A stretch of 64,000 bases of DNA from Sinorhizobium medicae (lineage in GTDB: Bacteria; Pseudomonadota; Alphaproteobacteria; Rhizobiales; Rhizobiaceae): NCBI RefSeq assembly GCF_007827695.1, contig NZ_VITA01000005.1:164700-228699 (forward strand), written 5' to 3'. Under the pieces are notes generated by a model, which ran no database searches, was not told the DNA's origin, and saw nothing but the letters and a program-made list of their open reading frames with translations. Shown piece by piece: positions 37,056 to 45,225 of this stretch (within the stretch, counting starts at the first letter, position 1; each line of letters opens with the position of its first letter). The translations under genes and the position numbers were made by a program.

Positions 37056-37645
37056 TGCGGATACTCCTGGTGCTTGCCCACCCGCTCGAGAATAGCTTTG
37101 CGGCAAGCGTCGCCAGAACAGCCAAGGAGAGCCTGGAGGCGAAAGGCCACACGGTTGATCTGCTCGATCTGTATCGAGACGGCTTCGATCCGAGGCTGAC
37201 CGTTGCTGAACGCGGCAGCTATTTCGACGAGCGCTACGACTCCTCGGAGGTCTCCGTCTGGGTCGACCGACTCAAGGCCGCGGACGGGCTCATGCTCGTC
37301 TTTCCACAATGGTGGTTCAATTTCCCGGCGATCCTCAAAGGTTTCTTCGATCGTGTCTTCGCTCCCGGGGTCGCTTTCGACCATGATCGCGCAGGCGGCC
37401 GTATCATGCCGCGGCTCGGCAACATCAAGCTATTCTGGGCGCTGACCAGTACCGGGTCCCCCTGGTGGGTCGTGCATCTCTACATGGGAAATCCGGTGCG
37501 GCGCCTGCTGAAGCGCGGCATCGCCGCCTTCTGCGGCAAGGGGCTCGACTTCCGCATGATCGCTCTGCACGACATGGATCGGGTGACTGAAGCGAAGCGG
37601 AAACGCCATCTCGAGCGGGTGAGAGCGCTGGTGAGCCGGATCTGA
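37055..37645 (+). CDS. NAD(P)H oxidoreductase, flavodoxin-2/MdaB-like
   Basis: A 196-residue FMN/FAD-dependent quinone-reductase-like protein: ILLVLAHPLENSFAAS at the N-terminus, LMLVFPQWWFNFPAILKGFFDRVF in the middle. This pattern matches the NQO1/MdaB/KefF family, which carries out two-electron quinone reduction as a protective step. It starts inside the xseA stop codon, so translation is coupled, although a functional link to DNA repair is not evident. Confidence 0.88.
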   Translation: MRILLVLAHPLENSFAASVARTAKESLEAKGHTVDLLDLYRDGFDPRLTVAERGSYFDERYDSSEVSVWVDRLKAADGLMLVFPQWWFNFPAILKGFFDRVFAPGVAFDHDRAGGRIMPRLGNIKLFWALTSTGSPWWVVHLYMGNPVRRLLKRGIAAFCGKGLDFRMIALHDMDRVTEAKRKRHLERVRALVSRI

Positions 37646-37654
37646 CCGGCCACC

Positions 37655-38149
37655 CTATTCGAATACCGCGAGGAAATTCCTGAGCAGCGCGTTCATGGCG
37701 TCCCGCTCATCCGGCTCGAGGCTCGCGACGAGGCGCTGTTGGTTGGCGACATGGGCGGTGACCGCCGCATCGACGCGTTTCAACCCCTCTGGCGTAAGCG
37801 CGATAATGACGCCGCGCCGGTCTTCCGGGTTGTCCAGACGTTCGACCAGCCCGGCCTTTTCGAGTTGGTCGATGCGGTTGGTCATGGTCCCGGAGGTGAC
37901 CATCGTGGCCGACAGCAGGTCGCCCGGCGAAAGCCGGAAAGGCGGGCCGGAGCGCCGAAGCGTTGCGAGCACGTCGAAACTCGCGGAGTTCAGGCCATGC
38001 TCGGTGAGCGTGCTGTCGATCTCACGCGCCAGATGAGCCCGAAGCCGCGACAGGCGACCGAGCAGGCCCATGGCCACTACGTCGAGGTCGGGCCGCTCTC
38101 GGCGCCATTGCGCCAGAATTTTGTCGACGTGATCCATTTCCGTCCGCAT
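37655..38149 (-). CDS. MarR family transcription regulator
   Basis: A 164-residue winged-helix regulator: dimer helices at both ends and the DNA-binding part around LSPGDLLSATMVTSGTMTNR and the wing LVERLDNPEDRRGVII. It is divergent from an EamA-type exporter gene, with two operator-like palindromes in the 113-base gap. I infer repression of the exporter and of itself, relieved by a phenolic or similar ligand. Confidence 0.92.
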   Translation of the reverse strand: MRTEMDHVDKILAQWRRERPDLDVVAMGLLGRLSRLRAHLAREIDSTLTEHGLNSASFDVLATLRRSGPPFRLSPGDLLSATMVTSGTMTNRIDQLEKAGLVERLDNPEDRRGVIIALTPEGLKRVDAAVTAHVANQQRLVASLEPDERDAMNALLRNFLAVFE

Positions 38150-38194
38150 CGGAGATAACGAGTGTTTTCTTCCTTCGCCGCTCTAACGTCCGGG

Positions 38195-38248
38195 TATCTT
38201 GACGTCAAGATAAATCAGTGTAGCATCGCGTATCTTGATGTCGAGATT
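38195..38248. promoter_or_regulatory. twin MarR-type operators
   Basis: A perfect 18-base palindrome TATCTTGACGTCAAGATA occupies 38195-38212. A diverged copy, TATCTTGATGTCGAGATT, lies at 38231-38248. They are 36 bases apart, start to start. The right copy is close to the EamA start codon (38263) and the left one to the MarR gene, so one regulator can govern both directions. Confidence 0.8.
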
Positions 38249-38262
38249 GTTGAGGTAAAGAT

Positions 38263-39138
38263 ATGAGCGGGCGCCGCACCGATATTATGCTCACGGCCGT
38301 AGCTCCGGCGATTTGGGGCAGCACCTATCTCGTAACGACGGAATTCCTGCCCGCGGGCTATCCGCTGCACGTCGCGATGCTGAGGGCGCTTCCGGCGGGC
38401 CTGCTGCTGTTGATCATCGTCCGGCGCATGCCGAAGGGAGTCTGGTGGCTGCGCGCCTTTCTGCTCGGCGCCCTCAACTTCTCTTTCTTCTGGGCGATGC
38501 TTTTCGTGTCCGCCTACCGCCTGCCGGGCGGCGTAGCGGCGACCGTCGGTGCCGTTCAGCCGTTGATCGTTGTGGTCCTGTCGCGGGTCATCCTCGGCTC
38601 ACCGATAAGGCGTCTGAGCGTCATCGCAGGCGCCGCGGGTCTGGCCGGCGTTGCGCTTCTGGTGCTGACGCCGAAAGCCGCGCTCGACCCGATCGGCGTT
38701 GCGGCCGGCCTCGCAGGCACCGTATCGATGGCTTTCGGAACGGTGCTGAGCCGTCACTGGACGCCGCCGGTCTCGCCGCTCACCTTCACCGCCTGGCAAT
38801 TGGCGGCGGGAGGCCTGCTTCTGGTGCCCGTGGCCCTCTTCTTCGAGCCCGCCTTGCCGCCGCTCACCGCCGAAAACCTTCTCGGCTTCGCCTATCTCGG
38901 CCTGATCGGCGCAGCCTTCACCTATCTGCTCTGGTTCCGCGGACTGTCGCGGCTCGAGCCCTCTCAGGTCTCGCCGCTCGGCTTCTTAAGCCCGGTCGTG
39001 GCGATCCTGCTCGGCTGGGGCATACTTGATCAACAACTCGTCACCGTGCAGGTGGTTGGCATCGCAATCGTCTTCGCAAGCGTGTGGATGAGCCAGCAGG
39101 CGCAGATGGGGCATCGGGCGTTGCCGATGCGTGCGTAG
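38263..39138 (+). CDS. EamA/DMT-family exporter
   Basis: A 291-residue protein with ten hydrophobic helices in two EamA repeats (about 8-135 and 145-278), including the conserved AVAPAIWGSTYLVTTEF at the N-terminus. Drug/metabolite transporters of this type export amino acids, metabolites or toxins. The substrate is unknown. It is controlled, presumably, by the divergent MarR protein. Confidence 0.9.
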   Translation: MSGRRTDIMLTAVAPAIWGSTYLVTTEFLPAGYPLHVAMLRALPAGLLLLIIVRRMPKGVWWLRAFLLGALNFSFFWAMLFVSAYRLPGGVAATVGAVQPLIVVVLSRVILGSPIRRLSVIAGAAGLAGVALLVLTPKAALDPIGVAAGLAGTVSMAFGTVLSRHWTPPVSPLTFTAWQLAAGGLLLVPVALFFEPALPPLTAENLLGFAYLGLIGAAFTYLLWFRGLSRLEPSQVSPLGFLSPVVAILLGWGILDQQLVTVQVVGIAIVFASVWMSQQAQMGHRALPMRA

Positions 39139-39296
39139 CGGATACGGCACCGAGTTTGCCGGCTGTCCCTTCTCCCCGCAGGTCTCGGCAGCGGAGTGAG
39201 GGTGCCGCCATTCCGTAAAGCGATCACGCTCGCCCTTGCGCTTGACGGGCAAGCGCTTCACATTGCCGAAAAATCACGCGAGAAGCACTGCCCTTC
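39139..39296. repeat. intergenic sequence with a dispersed-repeat fragment
   Basis: GGCTGTCCCTTCTCCCCGC near 39160-39180 and the following GTGAGGGTGCCGCC are a degraded copy of the same rhizobial intergenic unit seen at 40414. No other element is seen before the sigma-factor start. Confidence 0.4.
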
Positions 39297-39959
39297 ATGA
39301 CCGGACACCTTACGTCGGCGCATTATTCCGACCTCCTCCGTTTCGCCAGGCGCCAGACCCGGCGCGCGGCCGACGCGGAGGATCTGCTGCAGGAGGCGCT
39401 GATCGTGGCGCTCAGGGCGCGGCGGTTACCGGTCGGCGAAAATCGAGCCTGGTTTCGCGGCGTCATCCGTAATCTGGCCACGATGCAGGCGCGAACGGCA
39501 GCACGCCGTATTCGGCGCGAGCAGCAGATGCCCTTGCCGGATTCAGAGGATGATGTGGCTGTGAGCGATGTGCTGGCCTTTGCAGCCACGCTTACGCCCC
39601 GCCTCCGGATCGTGATGCTGCTCGCAATAGCAGGCCACAACCGGCCTGAGATTCGCCATCTCCTCAGAATCTCCGATGAGGCGCTGCGCCAGCGCATCCT
39701 GATGCTTCGGCGCGCCTGGCGTGACGCTGACCGCGCCGACGCGAATCCGGGAATGATCGGCCTGAACTGCCTGCTGGAGAACGGCCGGATCCGTCAGGCG
39801 CTGCTGCCGATGACGCGCGGCAACCGCGCCGCGTTTGCCAGCCACGATCCGGACGGCCATCTCTTCGCGATTAATTTTTCTCCCCGCACTCCTCACGAAA
39901 CGGCAGCCGGCGGCAACAAGCCTGTGTACAAACAGAAGGGAGCAATCAATGCTATCTAA
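39297..39959 (+). CDS. ECF-type RNA polymerase sigma factor
   Basis: A 220-residue protein. Region 2 (about 8-70) includes DAEDLLQEALIVALRAR and WFRGVIRNLA. Region 4 (about 90-145) is a helix-turn-helix with RPEIRHLLRISDEALRQRI. A C-terminal extension of about 75 residues (LLENGRIRQALLPMTRG onward) follows, with a HDPDGHLFAINF stretch that may be regulatory. No anti-sigma gene is adjacent. The last 11 bases overlap the VOC gene, so the two are translationally coupled. Confidence 0.85.
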   Translation: MTGHLTSAHYSDLLRFARRQTRRAADAEDLLQEALIVALRARRLPVGENRAWFRGVIRNLATMQARTAARRIRREQQMPLPDSEDDVAVSDVLAFAATLTPRLRIVMLLAIAGHNRPEIRHLLRISDEALRQRILMLRRAWRDADRADANPGMIGLNCLLENGRIRQALLPMTRGNRAAFASHDPDGHLFAINFSPRTPHETAAGGNKPVYKQKGAINAI

Positions 39960-40347
39960 AACACGCATCGGAAACATCTGCTACTACGTCTCGGACATCG
40001 CCCGCACCGAGGCATTCTATCGCGATGTGCTGGGTCTCGACGTTCAGCGCATGGGCGATGACGGTGCCGGCAACGACTGGCTGATGGCGAGCATCGAGAA
40101 CAATGTCGATCTGATTTTCTTCGTCGCGGAAAGCAAACCCGGCAATACGCCGATCGTCGTCTTCGATCTCGCCGAGGGTGGCATCGACGATGTCGTAGGT
40201 GGTCTTGCCGAAAAAGGAACAACGATCGTTACACCGGTAAGCCATGCGCCCGGCGGCTGGTCCGCCGAATTCGCTGATCCGGATGGACACGTCCTGTCGC
40301 TCTACCAGTCGGCGGAGACGCCACGGCGGAGGGCAGCCAAGGGTTGA
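39949..40347 (+). CDS. VOC-superfamily (glyoxalase/bleomycin-resistance-like) protein
   Basis: A 132-residue protein with paired beta-alpha-beta-beta-beta modules: RIGNICYYVSDIARTEAFYRDVLG and the C-terminal WSAEFADPDGHVLSLYQ. Metal ligands would be in the YYVSD and ADPDGH segments. The activity could be a lyase, dioxygenase or binding function. AGAAGGGAG lies just upstream of the ATG at 39949, inside the end of the sigma-factor gene. The coupling suggests a shared stress regulon. Confidence 0.88.
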   Translation: MLSKTRIGNICYYVSDIARTEAFYRDVLGLDVQRMGDDGAGNDWLMASIENNVDLIFFVAESKPGNTPIVVFDLAEGGIDDVVGGLAEKGTTIVTPVSHAPGGWSAEFADPDGHVLSLYQSAETPRRRAAKG

Positions 40348-40413
40348 TGCGGCTTGGAGCACTTCCAGCGTATGGCGCCTCGTCCGGAAGTGAATAGTCT
40401 TAAAAGGTGAGGG

Positions 40414-40475
40414 CGGCACTTCTCCCCGTCGGAACGGGGAGAAGTGCCGGCAGGCGGATGAGGGGCGGCTTCGGC
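40414..40475. repeat. dispersed rhizobial hairpin element, likely bidirectional terminator
   Basis: CGGCACTTCTCCCCGT (40414-40429) and its exact complement (40434-40449) form a 16-base perfect stem with a four-base loop. The stem is followed by GGCAGGCGGATGAGGGGCGG, an extension common in rhizobial intergenic DNA. It lies between the convergent VOC and aminopeptidase genes. Confidence 0.7.
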
Positions 40476-40479
40476 AGAT

Positions 40480-41736
40480 TCAGGCCCACTCGCCCTTGCG
40501 CATGACGGGCACACGGCCGCCGTCGGCGCGTACGCCGTCGATGTCGACCTCACCGGAACCGATCATCCAGTCGATGTGGATCAGGCTCGCATTGCCGCCC
40601 TGGGCGCGGATCTGCTCCTGGCTGAGGCTCGCCCCGTCGAGGAAACACTTCGAATAGCACTGGCCAAGCGCGATGTGGCAGGAGGCATTCTCGTCGAAGA
40701 GGGTGTTGTAGAAGAGGATGCCGCTTGCCGAGATCGGCGAGGAATGCGGCACAAGCGCCACCTCGCCGAGGCGGCGGGCGCCCTCGTCCGTATCGAGCAC
40801 CTTGTTCAGAACCTCTTCGCCGCGCGCGGCCTTGGCCTCGACGATACGGCCGCCTTCGAAACGCACCTGAATATTGTCGATCAGCGTGCCCTGATGGGAG
40901 AGCGGCTTGGTGCTCGACACATGGCCTTCGACGCGCAGCGCGTGCGGCGTGGTGAAGACCTCTTCGGTCGGGATGTTCGGATTGCAGGTGATGCCGTTCT
41001 TGGCGACCGAGGCGCCGCCATGCCACTCGTGGCCGTCCGCCAATCCGATGGTCAGGTTGGTGCCGGGTCCCGTGAAGTGGAGGGCGGCGAAACGTTCCTC
41101 GTTGAGCCAGTTCGAGCGCTGGTGCAGATTGGCGTTGTGCTCCTTCCAGGCGGCGATCGGATCGTCGACGTCGACCCGCGATGCGGCGAAGATGGCGTTT
41201 GCCAGCTTTTCCACCGCAACCGCTTCGGGATCGTCCGGGAACATCTGCTTCGCCCAGGAGGGGTTCGGATAGGAGACGATGTTCCAGTTGATGTCGAAGT
41301 TTGATATCTTCTCCAGCGCCGGCTTGTAGGCGATCGAGTTCGCCTTGTTGGCGCGCGCGACCTTCGTCGGATCCTGAGCCGAAAGCAGCATCGGATTGTC
41401 GCCGGCGATGGCAAGGCGCGCAGCGCCACCGGCATAGGCTCTGGCCATCCCCTCGTAAAGCCAGTCGCTGGCGCGGTCGAAACTCTCGTCCGGCGCATGG
41501 GCATAGCGGGCGAGAGTCGTTTCCTCGTCGGCGTAGAAGGTCGTCACCAGTCCGGCCCCCGCCTTATAGGCATGCTTGGTGATGAGCCGGACGAGCGGCA
41601 GCGCCGCGATCGGCGCGGTCATCACCAGATCCTGGCCCTTCTGCAATTGCAGGCCGATCTTGATGGCGACCTCGGCGAGCTTTTCGAGCTTGACCGGATC
41701 GACAGGGTTTTTCACGGATTGGAGGGGGGCGTTCAT
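40480..41736 (-). CDS. M29 family aminopeptidase
   Basis: A 418-residue protein of the thermophilic aminopeptidase (AmpS/PepS, M29) family. Two-metal ligands are expected in VEGHVSSTKPLSHQG, NTLFDENASCHIALGQ and LIHIDWMIGSGEVDIDG. It is cytoplasmic and probably releases N-terminal residues from peptides. Length and ends agree with the family. It is monocistronic. Confidence 0.92.
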   Translation of the reverse strand: MNAPLQSVKNPVDPVKLEKLAEVAIKIGLQLQKGQDLVMTAPIAALPLVRLITKHAYKAGAGLVTTFYADEETTLARYAHAPDESFDRASDWLYEGMARAYAGGAARLAIAGDNPMLLSAQDPTKVARANKANSIAYKPALEKISNFDINWNIVSYPNPSWAKQMFPDDPEAVAVEKLANAIFAASRVDVDDPIAAWKEHNANLHQRSNWLNEERFAALHFTGPGTNLTIGLADGHEWHGGASVAKNGITCNPNIPTEEVFTTPHALRVEGHVSSTKPLSHQGTLIDNIQVRFEGGRIVEAKAARGEEVLNKVLDTDEGARRLGEVALVPHSSPISASGILFYNTLFDENASCHIALGQCYSKCFLDGASLSQEQIRAQGGNASLIHIDWMIGSGEVDIDGVRADGGRVPVMRKGEWA

Positions 41737-41807
41737 GGCGGCTCCTGGTCGTCTGCTTGCGGATATTATGCGGTTTTAGACCGGTTCCGCCGAAAACAGA
41801 AGCGCCT

Positions 41808-42494
41808 TCAGGCCGCTGCCCTTTCGGTCTTGAGCAACGCCGCCTCGTGCTTTTCGAGGAAGGCTGTCAGCCTTTGCGGGTAATCCTCGGCGACCGCTGC
41901 TTTCACGCTCGGCCTTTCGGCCAGCACCTCGCGCCAGGCGGTGACGCGCGGCAGGCCGTCGAAGATGCGGTGATCGGAAATCCTGTCGAACACGTCGAAA
42001 TAGCGGAAGATCGGCGCGAAGACTGCGTCCACGAGGCTGAAGGCGCCGCCGGAAAAATAGGGGCCGCTGTCGAGTTCCGCCTCGACGGTGGCAAATTTCA
42101 TCTCGAGCATTCTGCGCTTTTCTTCAAGCGTGCCGCCGTCCCGCGTGGTCTCATAAACCCAGAGGTCGGAGAGGATTGCGGAGCCGAACTCCATCCAGCC
42201 GCGATGGCGCGCCCGCGCCAGCGGATCGGAGGGGTGCAGCTTCGGCCCGGCCTGCGTCTCCTCCAGATATTCGCAAATGACGGTACTCTCGAAGAGGATC
42301 GCTTCGCCGCCATCCCGTGGAATACGCAGAAGCGGCACCTTCCCAAGCGGCGAGATCTTCAGGAACCAGTCGGGCTTCTTGGCGAGATCGATATCGACGC
42401 GTTCGAAGGGCACGTCTTTTTCGCGGAGCGCGATCGCGGCGCGTTGCACATAGGGGCAAAGATGGTGGCTGATCAGGGTGAGCTGCGCGGTCAT
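41808..42494 (-). CDS. glutathione S-transferase
   Basis: A 228-residue GST. The N-terminal thioredoxin fold has a cysteine in SHHLCPYVQRAAIAL, which suggests an omega/lambda-like thiol-transfer type, and the cis-proline is in GKVPLLRIP; the acidic SNAIL-equivalent is FESTVICEYL. An all-helical C-terminal domain follows (about 90-220). AGGAG precedes two adjacent ATGs (42497 and 42494). It is divergent from a MarR regulator that is probably its repressor. Confidence 0.9.
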   Translation of the reverse strand: MTAQLTLISHHLCPYVQRAAIALREKDVPFERVDIDLAKKPDWFLKISPLGKVPLLRIPRDGGEAILFESTVICEYLEETQAGPKLHPSDPLARARHRGWMEFGSAILSDLWVYETTRDGGTLEEKRRMLEMKFATVEAELDSGPYFSGGAFSLVDAVFAPIFRYFDVFDRISDHRIFDGLPRVTAWREVLAERPSVKAAVAEDYPQRLTAFLEKHEAALLKTERAAA

Positions 42495-42516
42495 CATTCG
42501 TCTCCTGGTTCTATTT

Positions 42517-42575
42517 AGATGCATCTGCATATAACGCGGCTTGCCAAAAGCGTCAATATAGATGTAATTGCATAT
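42517..42575. promoter_or_regulatory. paired MarR-type operator sites between GST and MarR genes
   Basis: AGATGCATCTGCATAT at 42517-42532 and AGATGTAATTGCATAT at 42560-42575 match at 13 of 16 positions and share orientation, 43 bases apart. The second ends exactly one base before the MarR start codon at 42576, and the first sits about 20 bases before the GST start. The placement fits simultaneous repression of both genes. Confidence 0.65.
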
Positions 42576-43028
42576 ATGAACGCGAAAAGGGCGGACAACA
42601 GCGAGCCGACCGCGGCCGCGACACGGGCATGGATCGGTCTGATGCGGGCGCAGCAGCGCACGCTTTCAGCCATCGAAAGAGACTTCAAGGCCGCCGGTTT
42701 GCCGCCGCTTGGCTGGTACGACGTGCTCTGGGAGCTGGTGAAGGCCGAAGGCGGCCGTTTGCGCCCCTTCGAGATCGAGGCCCGCACGCTGCTTGCCCAA
42801 TATAATCTTTCCCGCCTGATCGACCGGCTGGAGAGGGAAGGCCTCGTGCAGCGAGAGGCATTCGACGAGGACGCGCGCGGCTGCTGGGTCGTGGTCACCG
42901 ACAAGGGCCGCTCGATGCGCGAGCGCATGTGGCAGATCTATGCGCCTTCGATCGCGCGGCATGTCGGCGCAAAGCTTAGCGAAGAAGAGGCAAGCGCGCT
43001 TGCCTCGCTGCTCTCAAAGCTCGGTTGA
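42576..43028 (+). CDS. MarR family transcription regulator
   Basis: A 150-residue winged-helix protein; recognition region around ARTLLAQYNLSRLIDRLER and the wing EAFDEDARGCWVVV. The ATG at 42576 is taken because the frame upstream (to 42519) would read through the operator. No Shine-Dalgarno sequence is apparent, because the operator occupies its place. It probably governs the divergent GST gene. Confidence 0.88.
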   Translation: MNAKRADNSEPTAAATRAWIGLMRAQQRTLSAIERDFKAAGLPPLGWYDVLWELVKAEGGRLRPFEIEARTLLAQYNLSRLIDRLEREGLVQREAFDEDARGCWVVVTDKGRSMRERMWQIYAPSIARHVGAKLSEEEASALASLLSKLG

Positions 43029-43047
43029 TATCCCGGTCCGGAGGAAA

Positions 43048-43521
43048 TCAGGCGATCAGAGGGGCTGCAATCGCCCTCAAGGCGGCTTGCGCGTCCTTCG
43101 GCGTCAGCCGCAGCTGCAGACCTCTTTGCCCGCCATTGATGAAGACCAGACCTTCGGCGAGCGCCGCTTCCTCTATCGCGGTCGGAACGGTCTTCCTCTG
43201 CCCGAAGGGGCTGATGCCGCCGACGTGATAGCCGGTCAGCCGCTCGGCGTCTGCCGGTTTCATCATGCTCGCCGACTTCCCGTTGAAGGCCGCGGCGAGC
43301 TTCTTCATGCTGACCTCCCGATCGGAGGGCACGATGCAGCAGACCGGCTTGCCGTCGACCTCGGCCATCAGAGTCTTAAAGACGCGAGATGGGTCTTCGC
43401 CGAGCGCCTCCGCCGCCTGCAGCCCGACGCGTTCGGCATCGGGATCGTAGTCATAGCTGTGAACGGTAAAGGCAATGCCGGCCTTTGCGAGTGCCTGCGT
43501 TGCCCGGGTCGTCTTCGACAT
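43048..43521 (-). CDS. ybaK: YbaK-type Cys-tRNA(Pro)/Cys-tRNA(Cys) deacylase
   Basis: A 157-residue trans-editing protein of the INS superfamily. The conserved lysine is in VFKTLMAEVDGK, and GYHVGGISPFGQRK is the signature of the YbaK/EbsC group. It hydrolyses misacylated Cys-tRNA(Pro) formed by prolyl-tRNA synthetase. It starts three bases after the end of the upstream YffB-like gene, so they form an operon. Confidence 0.93.
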   Translation of the reverse strand: MSKTTRATQALAKAGIAFTVHSYDYDPDAERVGLQAAEALGEDPSRVFKTLMAEVDGKPVCCIVPSDREVSMKKLAAAFNGKSASMMKPADAERLTGYHVGGISPFGQRKTVPTAIEEAALAEGLVFINGGQRGLQLRLTPKDAQAALRAIAAPLIA

Positions 43522-43524
43522 GGT

Positions 43525-43875
43525 TTACGCCCCGAATGCGGCTTCGTAGAGTTCCGGCTTGAAGCCGACGAGCAGCCTGCCGTCAGCATCGAGCACCGGG
43601 CGCTTGATCATCGACGGCTGCCTGAGCATCAGGGCGATCGCCTTTTCGGCCGTCAGGTCCTGCTTGTCGGCCTCGTCCAGCTTGCGGAAGGTGGTGCCCG
43701 AACGGTTGAGCAGCGTCTCCCAACCGAGTTGGGCGCACCAGCGTTCGAGTTGCGCGCGGTCGATGCCTTCGACCTTGTAGTCGTGGAAATCGTAGGAAGT
43801 GCCGCGGCTGTCGAGCCAGTTCCGCGCCTTTTTCATCGTGTCGCAGTTCTTGATGCCGTAGATCGTAACCGTCAT
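43525..43875 (-). CDS. arsenate reductase/Spx (YffB) family protein
   Basis: A 116-residue thioredoxin-fold protein with a single redox cysteine in GIKNCDTMKKA (C11) and RRP-like closing IKRPVLDADG. It matches the YffB branch of the ArsC family, probably a glutathione-linked thiol reductase rather than a true arsenate reductase, since no arsenic genes are near. It lies immediately upstream of ybaK in the same direction. Confidence 0.88.
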   Translation of the reverse strand: MTVTIYGIKNCDTMKKARNWLDSRGTSYDFHDYKVEGIDRAQLERWCAQLGWETLLNRSGTTFRKLDEADKQDLTAEKAIALMLRQPSMIKRPVLDADGRLLVGFKPELYEAAFGA

Positions 43876-43958
43876 GCCGAATCTTCCCGTTCTTCCGGAT
43901 GTGGGAAGACATAGCCGGACGCTGCGCCCCGGAAAAGACCCGGAAACAAGACTTGAGA

Positions 43959-45128
43959 TCAGAGACTGGTGAACTTGCCGGCAACCTCGGCGGCTTCCGT
44001 GGTCTTCAGCCCGGCGATGTTGATGCGGCCGGAGGAGGGCATATAGATGGCGTGCTCGGTCCTGAGCCGCATCACCTCCGCTTCGGAAAGCGGCAGCATC
44101 GAGAACATGCCCTCCTGATCGGCGACCGCGCCGAGGCTCTGCCAGCGGGTGCGGAGCCCCTCGGCAAGCGACCGCCGGAGGCCGGTCATCCTGAGCCGCA
44201 TCGTCTCCAGCTCCTCCGCCCAGTCGCGTCTGAGTTCCGGGTCGCCAAGGATCGTCCGCACGACGGCTGCGCCGTGATCCGGCGGCATGGAATAGCTGGT
44301 GCGGGCGAGGCCCGCGAGATTGGAGCGCACCCTGTCCGCCGATGCGGATGAGCTGGTGCGGGCGAAGATCGCGCCCGTGCGCTCGCGATAAAGCCCGAAG
44401 GATTTCGAGCAGGAAACCGCCATGAGCGCTTCCGGCACGACGCCGAGAAGATGTCTGAGGCCGGCGACATCCTGATCGAGGCCGCGGCCGAGCCCTTGAT
44501 AGGCGAGATCGACGAGCGGCAGCAGGCCGCGCTCGGCCACCAGCGCGGCGATCTCCATCCATTGCGCTTCGCTGAGCACGCCGCCGGTCGGATTGTGGCA
44601 GCTGGCATGCAGCAGCACCGCATCGCCGGGTGCAGCGCCTTCCAGCGCGCTCACGAGATTATCGAAGATTACCGATTGCGACGGAATGTCGAAAAAATCG
44701 TAGGTGGCTATATTGAGCCCGGCCGCCTTGAAGATCGGCGCGTGGTTCGGCCAGCTCGGCAGCCCGAGCCAGATGCCCCGGCCGCCCATGCGGGCGATGA
44801 GGTCCGCCGCCAGACGGAGCGCGCCGGAGCCGCCGGGCGTCTGGACGCCCGCCACATGGCTGCGCTCGACTATATCCCCGCCGACGAGCTGCCAGAGGCG
44901 ATCAAGAAAATCGAGGTCTCCCTCGGGTCCGACATAGGCCTTGCTGTCCTGCGTTTCGAGAAGTCGCTTTTCCGCGGCCTTGACCGCTCGGAAGATCGGC
45001 GTGCGGCCGGCTTCGTCACGATAGACGCCGACGCCGAGGTCCACCTTGCCTGGGCGCTCATCCTTCCTGAACAGGCCGATAAGGGCCAGCAAGGGGTCGT
45101 CGGCTTGGCGGGTGAGGGCGTCGAACAT
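43959..45128 (-). CDS. aromatic/aspartate aminotransferase (fold type I, TyrB/TatA-like)
   Basis: A 389-residue PLP enzyme. The Schiff-base lysine is K242 in SCSKSFGLYRERTG, N179 is in HNPTGG, D207 and Y210 are in VDLAYQG, and the C-terminal substrate arginine lies in SGRINIAGL. The layout is that of the gamma-proteobacterial-type aspartate/tyrosine aminotransferases (MFDALTRQADDPLL). In S. meliloti a similar protein is called TatA. The likely reaction is transamination of aromatic amino acids or aspartate with 2-oxoglutarate. Confidence 0.93.
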   Translation of the reverse strand: MFDALTRQADDPLLALIGLFRKDERPGKVDLGVGVYRDEAGRTPIFRAVKAAEKRLLETQDSKAYVGPEGDLDFLDRLWQLVGGDIVERSHVAGVQTPGGSGALRLAADLIARMGGRGIWLGLPSWPNHAPIFKAAGLNIATYDFFDIPSQSVIFDNLVSALEGAAPGDAVLLHASCHNPTGGVLSEAQWMEIAALVAERGLLPLVDLAYQGLGRGLDQDVAGLRHLLGVVPEALMAVSCSKSFGLYRERTGAIFARTSSSASADRVRSNLAGLARTSYSMPPDHGAAVVRTILGDPELRRDWAEELETMRLRMTGLRRSLAEGLRTRWQSLGAVADQEGMFSMLPLSEAEVMRLRTEHAIYMPSSGRINIAGLKTTEAAEVAGKFTSL

Positions 45129-45225
45129 GGTTATTCCCCAATGAGAAGCTGCATGGAACCATAGTCGTTTCCCACGGCCGGAAAGGCAAGCCGGATCGAG
45201 CTTGCGCCCGTCCCCGGAGAGCGGT

